31,219 nt of DNA from assembly GCA_934091015.1 (NCBI GenBank), contig CAKOKM010000011.1, positions 1 through 31,219 of the forward strand, read 5' to 3'. Below are positions 1-8,915 of the stretch, piece by piece. Every line of letters starts with the position of its first letter. The first letter of the stretch is position 1. The DNA comes from an uncultured Bacilli bacterium. Lineage in GTDB: Bacteria; Bacillota_I; Bacilli_A; RF39; UBA660. The notes below the pieces were generated by a model. The model made no database searches, was not told where the DNA came from, and worked only from the letters and a program-made list of their open reading frames with translations. The translations under genes were made by a program, and so were the position numbers.

Positions 1-888
1 AGAAAAATCAGAGCAGAAAAGAAGAATAATGATAGTCAAAAAAGTTTTTCAAAAGTCCCCATTTCGTGGTATCCTGGGCATATGAAGAAAACCAAGGATG
101 AAATTAAAAAAATGATGCCAGTTATAGATATCGTATTTGAAATAATTGATGCTAGAATACCTCTATCTTCTAAAATTAAAGATATAGATGATATTACTAG
201 AAATAAAGATAAAATACTTATAATGTCTAAAGCTGATTTATGCGATATAAATGAAACTAATAAATGGGTTAAATATTATGAAAATAAAGGTTATAATGTA
301 GTATTAGTTAATTTAAGTGATAATAATGATTATAAAAAAGTTATTGACTTAATAAATAAAGTTGCTAAAAATATTAATTTAAAGAGAAAAGAAAAAAATT
401 TAAAAGAAAAAGAATTAAAAGCGTTAGTTATAGGTATACCTAATGTTGGTAAGAGTACTTTAATTAATAATTTAGCTGGTAAAAAGGTTGCTAAAACTGG
501 TAATATGCCGGGTGTTACAAGAAATAATGTGTGGTTAAAAACTAAATATAAAGTATTAGTACTTGATACACCAGGAATATTATGGCCTAAATTTGATGAT
601 GAAAAAATAGCACTTAATTTATGTGTTTTTAGTGCGATTAAAGAAGATGTTATCCCATTATATGATGTTGCTAGTTATATATTAAAAGTATTAAGTGAAA
701 GATATCCTAGTATATTAAGTGAGAGATTTAAAATTAATGAATTTAATGATGAAGCATTTGATTTAATTGCTAAAAATATTGGAGCTATCAAAAATGGAGA
801 AGCAGATTATAATCGTACTGCAAAATATATAATTAATGAAATAAAGTTAGAACATATAAAAGGAATTACATTTGATTATGAAAAATAA
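1..888 (+). CDS. rbgA: Ribosome biogenesis GTPase RbgA (YlqF), 5' end outside window
   Basis: Circularly permuted GTPase of the RbgA/YlqF family, which acts late in 50S subunit assembly. Counting from the ATG at 82, the order is G4 (SKAD, about residues 49-52, Ser where Asn is usual), then G1 (GIPNVGKST, 118-126), then G3 (DTPG), the permuted order diagnostic of the family. The family's N-terminal W-(F/Y)-P-G-H-M motif is encoded just upstream of that ATG (bases 67-84, WYPGHM), so ATG 82 cannot be the true start. The frame stays open to base 1 with no ATG, GTG or TTG, so the start lies before the window or is non-standard. The visible extension is Lys-rich. The stop overlaps rnhB. First gene of a tight forward cluster. 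Confidence 0.9.
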   Translation, partial: RKIRAEKKNNDSQKSFSKVPISWYPGHMKKTKDEIKKMMPVIDIVFEIIDARIPLSSKIKDIDDITRNKDKILIMSKADLCDINETNKWVKYYENKGYNVVLVNLSDNNDYKKVIDLINKVAKNINLKRKEKNLKEKELKALVIGIPNVGKSTLINNLAGKKVAKTGNMPGVTRNNVWLKTKYKVLVLDTPGILWPKFDDEKIALNLCVFSAIKEDVIPLYDVASYILKVLSERYPSILSERFKINEFNDEAFDLIAKNIGAIKNGEADYNRTAKYIINEIKLEHIKGITFDYEK

Positions 889-1531
889 TATGTTAAGTTA
901 TGAACAAGAATTATATAATAAAGGAATAAAATATATTGCTGGTGTAGATGAAGTAGGTCGTGGGCCTTTAGTTGGACCGGTTGTTACAGCAGCAGTTATT
1001 TTACCGGTTGGATATTTTAATGGATTAATTAATGATTCTAAAAAGCTATCGGAAAAAAGAAGAAATGAATTATATAAAATTATAATGAAAGATGCATTAA
1101 GTGTATCAATTGGAATGATGGATAACAAAGTTATAGATGATGTAAACATTTATGAAGCAACAAAACTTGCAATGTATCAAGCTATAAATAATTTAGAAAT
1201 TAAGCCGGAATATGTACTTATTGATGCAATGAAGTTAAGCGATTTAGAAATGCCAAGCGAAAGTATTATTAAAGGTGATAGTAAGTCTGAATCAATAGCA
1301 GCAGCTTCAATTGTTGCTAAGGTTACTAGAGATAGAATGATGTATGAATTAGATGAAAAATTTCCGGAATATGGATTTAAAAATCATAAAGGTTACCCAA
1401 CTAAGACTCATTTAGAAGCAATTAAAAAATATGGACTACTTGATAATTATAGGTTTACATTTGGACCAGTCCGTGATTTAATATTAAATGGTGAGAAAAA
1501 TGAAAGAAAAATTAGGAAAACAAATTTTTAA
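872..1531 (+). CDS. rnhB: Ribonuclease HII
   Basis: RNase HII cleaves RNA in RNA/DNA hybrids and initiates ribonucleotide removal from DNA in the cytoplasm. The N-terminal GVDEVGRGPLVGPVV block carries the first two metal-binding acids (DE); further acids lie in LIDAMKL and in SIVAKVTRD; IKGDSKSESIAAAS is the family signature. Length (about 219 aa) is normal. The start is uncertain: TTG 872 follows AAGGA (860-864) at 7 nt, ATG 878 follows it at 13 nt, and a third ATG is at 890; all keep the catalytic core. It overlaps the end of rbgA and the start of the next gene, so translation is probably coupled. The dprA gene often found between rnhB and topA in Firmicutes is absent. Confidence 0.95.
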   Translation: MIMKNNMLSYEQELYNKGIKYIAGVDEVGRGPLVGPVVTAAVILPVGYFNGLINDSKKLSEKRRNELYKIIMKDALSVSIGMMDNKVIDDVNIYEATKLAMYQAINNLEIKPEYVLIDAMKLSDLEMPSESIIKGDSKSESIAAASIVAKVTRDRMMYELDEKFPEYGFKNHKGYPTKTHLEAIKKYGLLDNYRFTFGPVRDLILNGEKNERKIRKTNF

Positions 1532-3569
1532 AAATAGTGTGGGTTTCTTATCTTTGATTTTTTTTATTGAAATTATTTTAAGAATAAACCTTTCATATAA
1601 AATTTTAGATTGGGATATTTTTAGAATATTTATATCTTCTTGTTGTTTTGGGATTGTGTTAGGTTTAATAAGTTCTTTATTTAAAAAGACAGGAAGTAAG
1701 ATATTTAAAACAATTTTAAGTGTAGCACTTACTTTATATGCATGGGTAGAAGTTAATTTATATAACTATCTAGGATTTTTTATGGGAACTGGTAATGCGG
1801 AACAAGGAACTAAGGTTGTTGATTATATTAAAGAATATATTGCAGCTGCTAATTGGAAAAGTTATTTGTTATTGATTCCTGTAACTTTATATTTAGTTTA
1901 TATTTGGTTTTTAGATAAAAAGATAAAAGAATATAAATTAAATAAGACTACTTATTTTGAATTTAAAATAGAAAGTAATAGAAATAAATTATTAACTGTT
2001 GCTGCTTATGCTATTGTAGTTGTATTTATGTGTATAATGTATTATGGAACACTTACAGTTAAATTTATGCAAAATGATTTACAAACTATAAGTAATAAAA
2101 ATTTAATTCTTACAAATGATAATCCAAATTTAAATGTAAGTCAGTTTGGAGTATATGCTTTTGGTTTTAGTGATATGATGATTAATACTTTTGATATTAA
2201 TGTTGATATTAGTGTTGATGATGTTTTTAATATTAATCAAAGTAGTGTTGTAGCAAATGAGGAGTCAGTTAGAAATATTGATGATAGTGCTTGGAAAGAA
2301 TTAATAAATAATGAAAAGAATTCAACTTATAATAAATTAAATAATTATTTTATTAGTAGAGAGATTACTCCTAAAAATGATAAAACAGGTATTTATGAAG
2401 GAAAGAATTTAATAGTAATATTAATGGAATCTACTAACTATATTGCAATTGATAAAGATAGATATCCAACAATTTATAAGTTATGGAGTGAAGGAACATC
2501 ATTTAGAAATAATTATAGTCCAAGAAATAGTTGTTCTACGGGTAATAATGAAATGACAGTTATGACTAGTTTATATACTATTAATCAAACATGTACTGCT
2601 AATAGATATAAAAATAATATTTATCCTGAATCAATATTTAATATGTTTAATGATTTAGAGTATGTGACAACAAGTTATCATGATTATGGTGATCATTATT
2701 ATTCTAGAAAAACAATTCATAAAAATATGGGAAGCGGACAATATTATAATGCATCTGATTTAAATATTAAGTGGAGTAGTTTATACGAAGAATGGCCTAG
2801 TGATACTGATTTAATTAAGACAAGCGTTCCTTATTTTATAAATGAAGATAAATTTATGGTATTTTTAACATCAGTTACTACTCATCAACCTTATGGAGTT
2901 GATAGTGAATATGGTAACAAGAATTTAGATAAATTAAATGATACAAATTATCCAATGACTGTTAAAAGATATATGTCTAAGATGTATGAACTTGATAAAG
3001 CATTAGAACTTTTATTAGATGAATTAGAAAGAACTGGAAAATTAGAAGACACTGTAATTGCATTATTTGGTGATCATTATCCATATGGACTAAGTACAAG
3101 TTCTATATCAGAAGTAGTTGGATATGATGCCAGTGTTGATAATGAGATGGATAGAACTCCAATGATTATATATAATTATGGACAAGAACCAGAAATTGTT
3201 GAAGATTATACTTCATTAGTTGATTTGTTACCAACTTTATTAAATATGTTTGGAATTGATTATGATCCAAGATTATATTTTGGTAACGATATATTTTCCG
3301 ATTATGATCATAGAGCTTATTTTGCAGATGGTTCTTGGCAAGATGAAATAGGCTATTATAATGCATCTAAAGGCGTATTTACACCTAAGGATGAAAATAA
3401 TACGTATACTAATCAAGAAATAATTGACATTAATAAACAAATAAGTTTAAAACAACAGATGAGTGCACTTGCAATTAAAAATGATTATTTTAATTATTTG
3501 TTTCAAAAATTAGAAGAATATAGTAAAATTTCATATATAGCAAATAGTAGTAATAGAAATGAGGAATAA
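1500..3569 (+). CDS. LTA synthase-like membrane sulfatase-fold phosphoglycerol transferase
   Basis: About 689 aa with roughly five hydrophobic segments in the first 195 residues, then a large extracytoplasmic sulfatase/alkaline-phosphatase-fold domain, the LtaS architecture. Visible motifs, numbered from the in-frame ATG at 1488: NLIVILMES (metal ligand E314), SCSTGNNEM (probable nucleophile T351, aligned with the LtaS catalytic Thr), FLTSVTTHQPY, and ALFGDHYPYG (D529, H530). The family polymerises glycerol-phosphate from phosphatidylglycerol onto a lipid anchor outside the membrane. I chose ATG 1500 because GGTGAG (1490-1495) sits 4 nt before it; ATG 1488 has no SD. It overlaps rnhB by 32 nt. 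The exact polymer or substrate cannot be read from the sequence. Confidence 0.85.
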   Translation: MKEKLGKQIFKNSVGFLSLIFFIEIILRINLSYKILDWDIFRIFISSCCFGIVLGLISSLFKKTGSKIFKTILSVALTLYAWVEVNLYNYLGFFMGTGNAEQGTKVVDYIKEYIAAANWKSYLLLIPVTLYLVYIWFLDKKIKEYKLNKTTYFEFKIESNRNKLLTVAAYAIVVVFMCIMYYGTLTVKFMQNDLQTISNKNLILTNDNPNLNVSQFGVYAFGFSDMMINTFDINVDISVDDVFNINQSSVVANEESVRNIDDSAWKELINNEKNSTYNKLNNYFISREITPKNDKTGIYEGKNLIVILMESTNYIAIDKDRYPTIYKLWSEGTSFRNNYSPRNSCSTGNNEMTVMTSLYTINQTCTANRYKNNIYPESIFNMFNDLEYVTTSYHDYGDHYYSRKTIHKNMGSGQYYNASDLNIKWSSLYEEWPSDTDLIKTSVPYFINEDKFMVFLTSVTTHQPYGVDSEYGNKNLDKLNDTNYPMTVKRYMSKMYELDKALELLLDELERTGKLEDTVIALFGDHYPYGLSTSSISEVVGYDASVDNEMDRTPMIIYNYGQEPEIVEDYTSLVDLLPTLLNMFGIDYDPRLYFGNDIFSDYDHRAYFADGSWQDEIGYYNASKGVFTPKDENNTYTNQEIIDINKQISLKQQMSALAIKNDYFNYLFQKLEEYSKISYIANSSNRNEE

Positions 3570-3570
3570 A

Positions 3571-5592
3571 ATGAATTTAGTTATTGTAGAATCTCCAAGT
3601 AAGACTAAAACAATTGGTAATTATTTAGGTAGTAATTATAAAGTGGTTTCTAGTAAAGGACATATTAGAGATCTTGCAACAACCGGTAAATATGGTTTAG
3701 GAATTGATATTGAAAATAATTTTAAACCAAATTATACTGTAATTAAGGGTAAATCTAGTGTAATAAAAGAACTTAAAAGTGATGCTAAAAAAAGTGATAT
3801 GGTCTATCTTGCAACCGATCCCGACCGTGAAGGAGAAGCAATAAGTTGGCATTTAAAAGATGCTTTAGGAATAAATGATAAAGATTATGAGAGAGTAGTG
3901 TTTAATGAAATTACTCATGATACAGTTATAAATGCATTTAAAACACCAAGAAAGATTGATGAAAATTTAGTTAAATCTCAAGAAACTAGACGAATGTTAG
4001 ACCGTATTATTGGCTTTAGATTGTCTAAATTAATGCAATCAAAAACGGGTGGAAAGTCAGCTGGACGTGTTCAATCAGTTGCTCTTAAGTTAATTGTTGA
4101 TAGAGAAAGAGAAATTAATGCTTTTAATCCGGAAGAATATTGGACAATAAGTGCTATATTTTCTGAATTTAATGCTGATTTAGATAAATATAAAAATAAA
4201 AAAATAGAGATAGCTAATGAAGATGAAGCAAATGATGTTTTAAATTCATTAGGTAAAGATTTTAAGGTTACTAGTGTTGTTAAAAAAGAAAAAAATAGAA
4301 AAGGTGTTATGCCTTTTACAACTAGTACTTTGCAACAAGCGTGTGCTAATAAACTTAATTTTGGAGCTTCTAAAACAATGCGTGTTGCCCAAAAACTTTA
4401 TGAGTCAGTTGATTTAGGTAAAGAATCAGTTGGTTTGATAACTTACATGAGAACTGATTCAACAAGATTATCAAATATGTTTATAGATGAAGCTCATAAA
4501 TTTATTGAAGAAAATTATGGCAAAAAATATATTGGTGCGGTTAAAAAGTCTAAAGAAAAAGCAAATGTTCAAGATGCACATGAGGCAATTAGACCAACAT
4601 CACTTAAAAGAACACCTGAATCTGTTAAACAGTATTTAACAAATGATGAATATAAAGTTTATAGTATTATTTATGCTAGAGCTTTAGCTTCTTTAATGGC
4701 TGATGGCAAGGTTTTAGCAACAACTATTTTATTAGATAATAACAATTATGAGTTTAAAGCAACTGGACAAATTGAATGTTTTGATGGTTATTTAAAAGTA
4801 TATCGTAAATATGTTGATGTAGATGATGTTGTGTTACCTGATATAAAAGAAGGTACTATTCTTAATGCGGATGAAGTTAAGAAAGAACAACACTTTACTA
4901 AACCACTAGCAAGATTTACGGAAAGTTCTTTAATTAAAGAATTAGAAGCCTTAGGTATTGGTAGACCATCAACTTATGCTAAAATAATAGATGTAATTAA
5001 AGAAAGAGCCTATGTTAGATTAGAAGATAAAAAGTTTGTACCTACAGAAGTTGGAATCGAAACGACTGATAAATTACAAGAATTTTTCTCAAGTATAATT
5101 AATGTAGATTATACGGCTAACATGGAAAATGATTTAGACTTAATTGCGGAAAATAAAGAAGATTATATTAAAGTATTAAAAGAATTTTATGGTGATTTTG
5201 AACCATTAGTTAAAAAAGCATTTGATGAAATGGAGAAAAAAGCACCGGAAGTTACTGGTGAAAAATGTCCAAATTGTGGATCTGATTTAGTTATAAGAAC
5301 TAGTAGATATGGTAAGTTTACAGCATGTTCTAATTATCCAACTTGTAAATATATTAAACAAGAAGAGAAAAAAATAGAAGAAGTTTGTGATTGTCCAAAT
5401 TGCGATGGTAAAATAGTAGTTAAACGTTCTAAAAGAGGTAAAGTTTTCTATGGATGTAATAACTATCCTAAATGTAAGACTGCTTTATGGGATGAACCAA
5501 CAGGAGAAAAATGTCCTGAATGTGGAAATTTATTAGTGTTTAAAGGAAAAGATAGAACTATAAAATGTAGTAGTTGTGATTATACAAAATAA
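3571..5592 (+). CDS. topA: DNA topoisomerase I (type IA)
   Basis: Relaxes negative supercoils by transient single-strand cleavage through a 5'-phosphotyrosine. The Toprim domain starts at the N-terminus (VIVESPSKTKTIGNYLG) and carries DPDREGEAISWHL. The active-site Tyr is in LITYMRTDSTR (Y292 from this start). The C-terminus has three zinc-ribbon repeats: CPNC/CSNYPTC, CPNC/CNNYPKC and CPEC/CSSC. Length is about 673 aa, typical of Firmicutes. ATG 3571 is preferred over ATG 3559 because GAGGA (3561-3565) precedes it and it places the Toprim strand at the usual position; this leaves 1 nt after the upstream stop. Last gene of the forward cluster, followed by a strong hairpin. Confidence 0.97.
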   Translation: MNLVIVESPSKTKTIGNYLGSNYKVVSSKGHIRDLATTGKYGLGIDIENNFKPNYTVIKGKSSVIKELKSDAKKSDMVYLATDPDREGEAISWHLKDALGINDKDYERVVFNEITHDTVINAFKTPRKIDENLVKSQETRRMLDRIIGFRLSKLMQSKTGGKSAGRVQSVALKLIVDREREINAFNPEEYWTISAIFSEFNADLDKYKNKKIEIANEDEANDVLNSLGKDFKVTSVVKKEKNRKGVMPFTTSTLQQACANKLNFGASKTMRVAQKLYESVDLGKESVGLITYMRTDSTRLSNMFIDEAHKFIEENYGKKYIGAVKKSKEKANVQDAHEAIRPTSLKRTPESVKQYLTNDEYKVYSIIYARALASLMADGKVLATTILLDNNNYEFKATGQIECFDGYLKVYRKYVDVDDVVLPDIKEGTILNADEVKKEQHFTKPLARFTESSLIKELEALGIGRPSTYAKIIDVIKERAYVRLEDKKFVPTEVGIETTDKLQEFFSSIINVDYTANMENDLDLIAENKEDYIKVLKEFYGDFEPLVKKAFDEMEKKAPEVTGEKCPNCGSDLVIRTSRYGKFTACSNYPTCKYIKQEEKKIEEVCDCPNCDGKIVVKRSKRGKVFYGCNNYPKCKTALWDEPTGEKCPECGNLLVFKGKDRTIKCSSCDYTK

Positions 5593-5600
5593 CTTAATTT

Positions 5601-5628
5601 AAAACCTCATCGTTATTGGTGAGGTTTT
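5601..5628. terminator. Bidirectional intrinsic terminator after topA
   Basis: Perfect 9-bp stem AAAACCTCA / TGAGGTTTT with a 10-nt loop. The A-run on one arm and T-run on the other let it serve both topA (forward) and the converging reverse-strand ABC operon that ends at 5643. Confidence 0.85.
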
Positions 5629-5642
5629 AACGTATACATTTT

Positions 5643-6452
5643 TTATTTAGTTTTTATAATTTCCTTTTTTAATATTGCAAAACTAACCATAAAAATTGTA
5701 ATAAATAATATAATCAAGTTTATAATTAAATTAAAATATGTATTTATGTCTAAAATTTTTCTTATTATGATTTGTAATATATTATTGAATAATAATATTG
5801 TGATAACTAAAGTTGATAATTTAACCAATAAGAATTTTTTTATTTGAATTAAACTATATCCTATACAATAGAATAAATAATTATTTTTTTCTTCATCTAA
5901 TATAATATTAATTATTGTTGTAGCGTATATAATTAAACTTATGAGAATAATTATTATTAATAAATATAAAAAGTATGATAGATAGTTTTCGAAATTGTTA
6001 TTGTCTTGCTTTAAAATGACAATATCGAATTGTATATTATTTTTACTGATGTTATCAATAAAATCATTATAATTAATCCAATCATTTAGTGTTATTATAT
6101 ATTCATCTTTAAATTCATTTTTATTAAATTCTAAAGTAGATATATTTTTAATTCTATCAACATTTTTCAAAAAATCATCTTTATCATTTTCAACTAAAAT
6201 TTTATCATATGACACAATACATTTTTTTAATGTGTCTATTTTATTATTATTTGAAATTAAATTATACTTTTTCTGATTATCTAAAGTAACTATTATGTAA
6301 GAGTTCCTATAATTATTATTTATAATTTTGATACTATATATGTAAAAATTGTATGCAATGTTTATTAAAAAAACTAGTGAAAATAAAATAAATAAATAAT
6401 TTCTAGTTGTTTTTTTATTATAAAATTCTTTTAATATAACTATATACTTCAT
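5643..6452 (-). CDS. FtsX/MacB-like permease subunit (short)
   Basis: 269 aa with one N-terminal membrane segment (about 18-38), an extracytoplasmic Lys/Asn-rich domain (about 45-150), and three C-terminal hydrophobic segments (about 155-185, 205-232, 238-262). This TM1-domain-TM2-4 plan is that of FtsX/MacB-type ABC permeases. Its ATG overlaps the TGA of the upstream permease gene (ATGA), so the two are translationally coupled and probably form a heterodimer. Such transporters often export or sense peptides or lipids; the substrate is not evident. The assignment rests on topology and gene context, not on a strong sequence motif. Confidence 0.7.
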   Translation of the reverse strand: MKYIVILKEFYNKKTTRNYLFILFSLVFLINIAYNFYIYSIKIINNNYRNSYIIVTLDNQKKYNLISNNNKIDTLKKCIVSYDKILVENDKDDFLKNVDRIKNISTLEFNKNEFKDEYIITLNDWINYNDFIDNISKNNIQFDIVILKQDNNNFENYLSYFLYLLIIIILISLIIYATTIINIILDEEKNNYLFYCIGYSLIQIKKFLLVKLSTLVITILLFNNILQIIIRKILDINTYFNLIINLIILFITIFMVSFAILKKEIIKTK

Positions 6453-7648
6453 AGTAATATCTCACTAATACTTTTATCTAAATTTTTATTTAACATTTTT
6501 TCATTTATAAAATATATTAACAACATAAATATACATGGAGTAATAATAATAGGAAGAATAGAAAATGATAATATTGTTCCATCATATATATAAGCACTAT
6601 AATAATTGTTTTTCATGTAATTAAAAATTATTATATATAAAACGATTGTTATTAAATAACTAAAGATAAATATTATTAGATTTTCCATCAGATTAATCAT
6701 TTTAATATTTTTCTTACTATAACCTGTTGCTTTTAATATTGCGTTTGATTTAGCGTTAAGCTTGATTTTTTTAGAAATAAACAATTCCAATATAGAACAA
6801 AATACTAAACTTATAATGATAGTACCAATTATTGGTATATAAATTATTAATTCTACATAACCTTTATTCAATTCTGAATATGGGGTAACGATGAATCCTA
6901 ATTTGCTTAATTCTTCTTTAACAATATCAAGATTTTTGTAATTGTCTATTATCGCAATTTTACCTGTTAATTCTTCTGGTATAAATGTTTGTTCACCAGT
7001 TTTAGAATCGATATATAAATTGCCACCATTACTATTTGGTACAATTTCTTTAAATATATTTTTATTAATATAACAAGAGCCTAAATCATTTATATTTTTT
7101 GTTGAGTTATATGTGCCTACAATTTTAAATTTATAGTTTTTATTGTCTTCGTTAGTTATTTCGAATTCTTTGTTTAGAAAATCATTAGGTTTAAGTAGTC
7201 TATTTCGATTGAAAACAATTTTATCATCTATTTTTTCAATCTCATAAGGATAAAACATATCTGAACATATTGCATCATATTTGTTTACAAGATTTGTACC
7301 ATTATTAATTATAATATTGTTTGAATCTAAATAAGCATTAAGAACGATTCTTCCTTTAATGTCTGTGTCAAATTCTTTAACACTATATTCTGGCATTTTC
7401 TTGAAAACTTCATCTTCAACTTCAATGATGTGATTAATATTTGTAATTAAATCATATTTTGTTTTATCACCATTTATTATTAGTGTTCTAAATTTAATAT
7501 CATTTTTTATAGCGTCATTCTTTAATGAAGTGAATGTTATAAATACTGATATTGTAAGTGTTAAAGCAATACCTATAAGTAGAAAAATAATAAATAAGAT
7601 AATATTTCTTACGTTGAATATATGTTTTTTTATATAATTAAAGTACAT
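6449..7648 (-). CDS. FtsX-like ABC transporter permease
   Basis: About 399 aa: TM1 (about 14-37 of this start), a large extracytoplasmic domain (about 45-260), then three membrane segments near 265-290, 320-345 and 360-385, the MacB/FtsX arrangement. The ATG at 7648 is preferred over an upstream in-frame start at 7687 because a good SD, GGAGG (7655-7659 on the forward strand as CCTCC), sits 6 nt before it; it then starts just after the ATPase stop. Middle gene of a three-gene reverse operon: ATPase, this permease, short permease. The transported substrate is unknown. Confidence 0.8.
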   Translation of the reverse strand: MYFNYIKKHIFNVRNIILFIIFLLIGIALTLTISVFITFTSLKNDAIKNDIKFRTLIINGDKTKYDLITNINHIIEVEDEVFKKMPEYSVKEFDTDIKGRIVLNAYLDSNNIIINNGTNLVNKYDAICSDMFYPYEIEKIDDKIVFNRNRLLKPNDFLNKEFEITNEDNKNYKFKIVGTYNSTKNINDLGSCYINKNIFKEIVPNSNGGNLYIDSKTGEQTFIPEELTGKIAIIDNYKNLDIVKEELSKLGFIVTPYSELNKGYVELIIYIPIIGTIIISLVFCSILELFISKKIKLNAKSNAILKATGYSKKNIKMINLMENLIIFIFSYLITIVLYIIIFNYMKNNYYSAYIYDGTILSFSILPIIITPCIFMLLIYFINEKMLNKNLDKSISEILL

Positions 7649-7649
7649 A

Positions 7650-8312
7650 TTAATCCTCCGTCTCAAGATAAATAATTTTATCTGCAAAATTTTTGATTTT
7701 TTCGGAATGACTAACTACAATTACACATTTATTTTCTTTAGATAGTTCCTTTAAATCATTTAAAATAACATCTTCATTTTTCTTATCTAAATTACCAGTT
7801 GGTTCATCTGCTAAAATTATACTTGGATTATTTATTAAAGCTCTAGCTATGGCGACTCTTTGTTGTTCTCCTCCGGATAATTCTTTAGGAAAATGTTTTA
7901 ATCTTTTGTCAATTTTATATTTTTGAGCAAGATTTAATACGTCTATCTTTTTTTCTTTTAAATTACCATTTAGTAATGTTGGCAATAAAATATTGTCAAA
8001 AACATTTAAGTTGTCATCTAGCAAGAAATCTTGGAAAATAAAGCCAATTTTTTTGTTTCTTATTTTAGATTTTTGGACATCTTCTAATGACGATATATTT
8101 TCATTATCTATATATATGTTTCCACTATCTGGAGTATCTAACATTCCAATAAGTTTTATTAAAGTTGATTTACCACATCCAGAATGGCCCATAATACCAT
8201 AAAATTTACCGTATTCAAAACTTTGTTCATAATTTTCGAATACTTTTATTTTTTCATTGTGTGCATAGTATGATTTGTTAAGATGTTCAATTTTAATTGC
8301 AATATTATTCAT
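7650..8312 (-). CDS. ABC transporter ATP-binding protein (MacB/LolD type)
   Basis: Complete 220-aa ATPase: Walker A GHSGCGKST (42-50), Q-loop Gln in FIFQDF (Q94), signature LSGGEQ (145-150), Walker B ILADEP with catalytic E170, H-loop H202. The size and the GEQQRVAIARAL block fit the MacB/LolD/BceA branch that pairs with FtsX-like permeases, as the two downstream genes do. The SD GGAGGG (8321-8326) lies about 8 nt before the ATG. It is the first gene of the operon. No clear sigma-A promoter could be picked in the 140-nt gap shared with the divergent gene at 8454. Confidence 0.93.
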   Translation of the reverse strand: MNNIAIKIEHLNKSYYAHNEKIKVFENYEQSFEYGKFYGIMGHSGCGKSTLIKLIGMLDTPDSGNIYIDNENISSLEDVQKSKIRNKKIGFIFQDFLLDDNLNVFDNILLPTLLNGNLKEKKIDVLNLAQKYKIDKRLKHFPKELSGGEQQRVAIARALINNPSIILADEPTGNLDKKNEDVILNDLKELSKENKCVIVVSHSEKIKNFADKIIYLETED

Positions 8313-8453
8313 TTATTCCCTCCATTTGCAATGTACTTTTCTTAGTTTAATCATACTATAAAATATTACATAAAAAAAGGAGAATGTTATAAAAATGTAA
8401 ATATTAAAAGTATAATTTATATATATATAAGCCATTATAATAATGGTGATAAA

Positions 8454-8891
8454 ATGATAGATGAATATGAAATATTAAATTATGTTTATAAAAACGCTAA
8501 AATGGGAGCAGATAGCACTAATACATTATTAAAATCTTTAGAAAATAAAGATAATAAAATTACAGAAGTTGTAAATGATATACTAAATAGTTATAATTCA
8601 TTTTTAAAACAATCAGAAAGTTTACTAAAATCAATGAATGAAAAAGGTAAAGGATTTAGTCCTTTTACAAATATGTCAGCTGATATGGGAATAAAGATGC
8701 AAGTTTTAAAAGATAATAGTGATTCTGCTATAGCAGATATGCTTATTAATGGGCTTACAATGGGTGAAATTGAAATGACAAAGATGTTTTCTTGTTTTGA
8801 TGAAAATGTTGATAGAGATATTAAAAAATTAATAAGAGATTTTAAAGATTTCCAAACTAATGCGATTGCTAAACTTAAAAAATATTTATAA
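8454..8891 (+). CDS. Unknown helical protein, possible four-helix bundle
   Basis: 145 aa with no signal peptide or membrane segment. The composition predicts four amphipathic helices (about 4-26, 30-62, 78-103, 108-143), which could form a ferritin-like or other four-helix bundle; this is inference from pattern only. No metal-binding EXXH motif is obvious. Distinctive blocks are KMGADST near the N-terminus and DNSDSAIADMLINGLTMGE in the third helix. GGTGAT (8445-8450) is a close SD. A TATAAT-like sequence at 8411-8416 may be its -10. It is monocistronic, with a terminator directly after it. I do not recognise the family with confidence. Confidence 0.7.
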   Translation: MIDEYEILNYVYKNAKMGADSTNTLLKSLENKDNKITEVVNDILNSYNSFLKQSESLLKSMNEKGKGFSPFTNMSADMGIKMQVLKDNSDSAIADMLINGLTMGEIEMTKMFSCFDENVDRDIKKLIRDFKDFQTNAIAKLKKYL

Positions 8892-8893
8892 TG

Positions 8894-8915
8894 ACACCAT
8901 AATTGGTGTTTTTTT
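8894..8915 (+). terminator. Intrinsic terminator
   Basis: ACACCA / TGGTGT 6-bp stem with a TAAT loop and a T-run at 8909-8915, directly after the 145-aa gene. Its tail touches the stop codon of the converging flippase gene. Confidence 0.85.

Noticed and set aside
898..1149. Reverse-strand and alternate-frame ORFs lying inside conserved genes (for example in rnhB, the relA-like gene, obgE and the surface-protein gene).
   Set aside because: They overlap well-supported genes, have no SD and no recognisable domains, and arise from low stop-codon density on the complementary strand.
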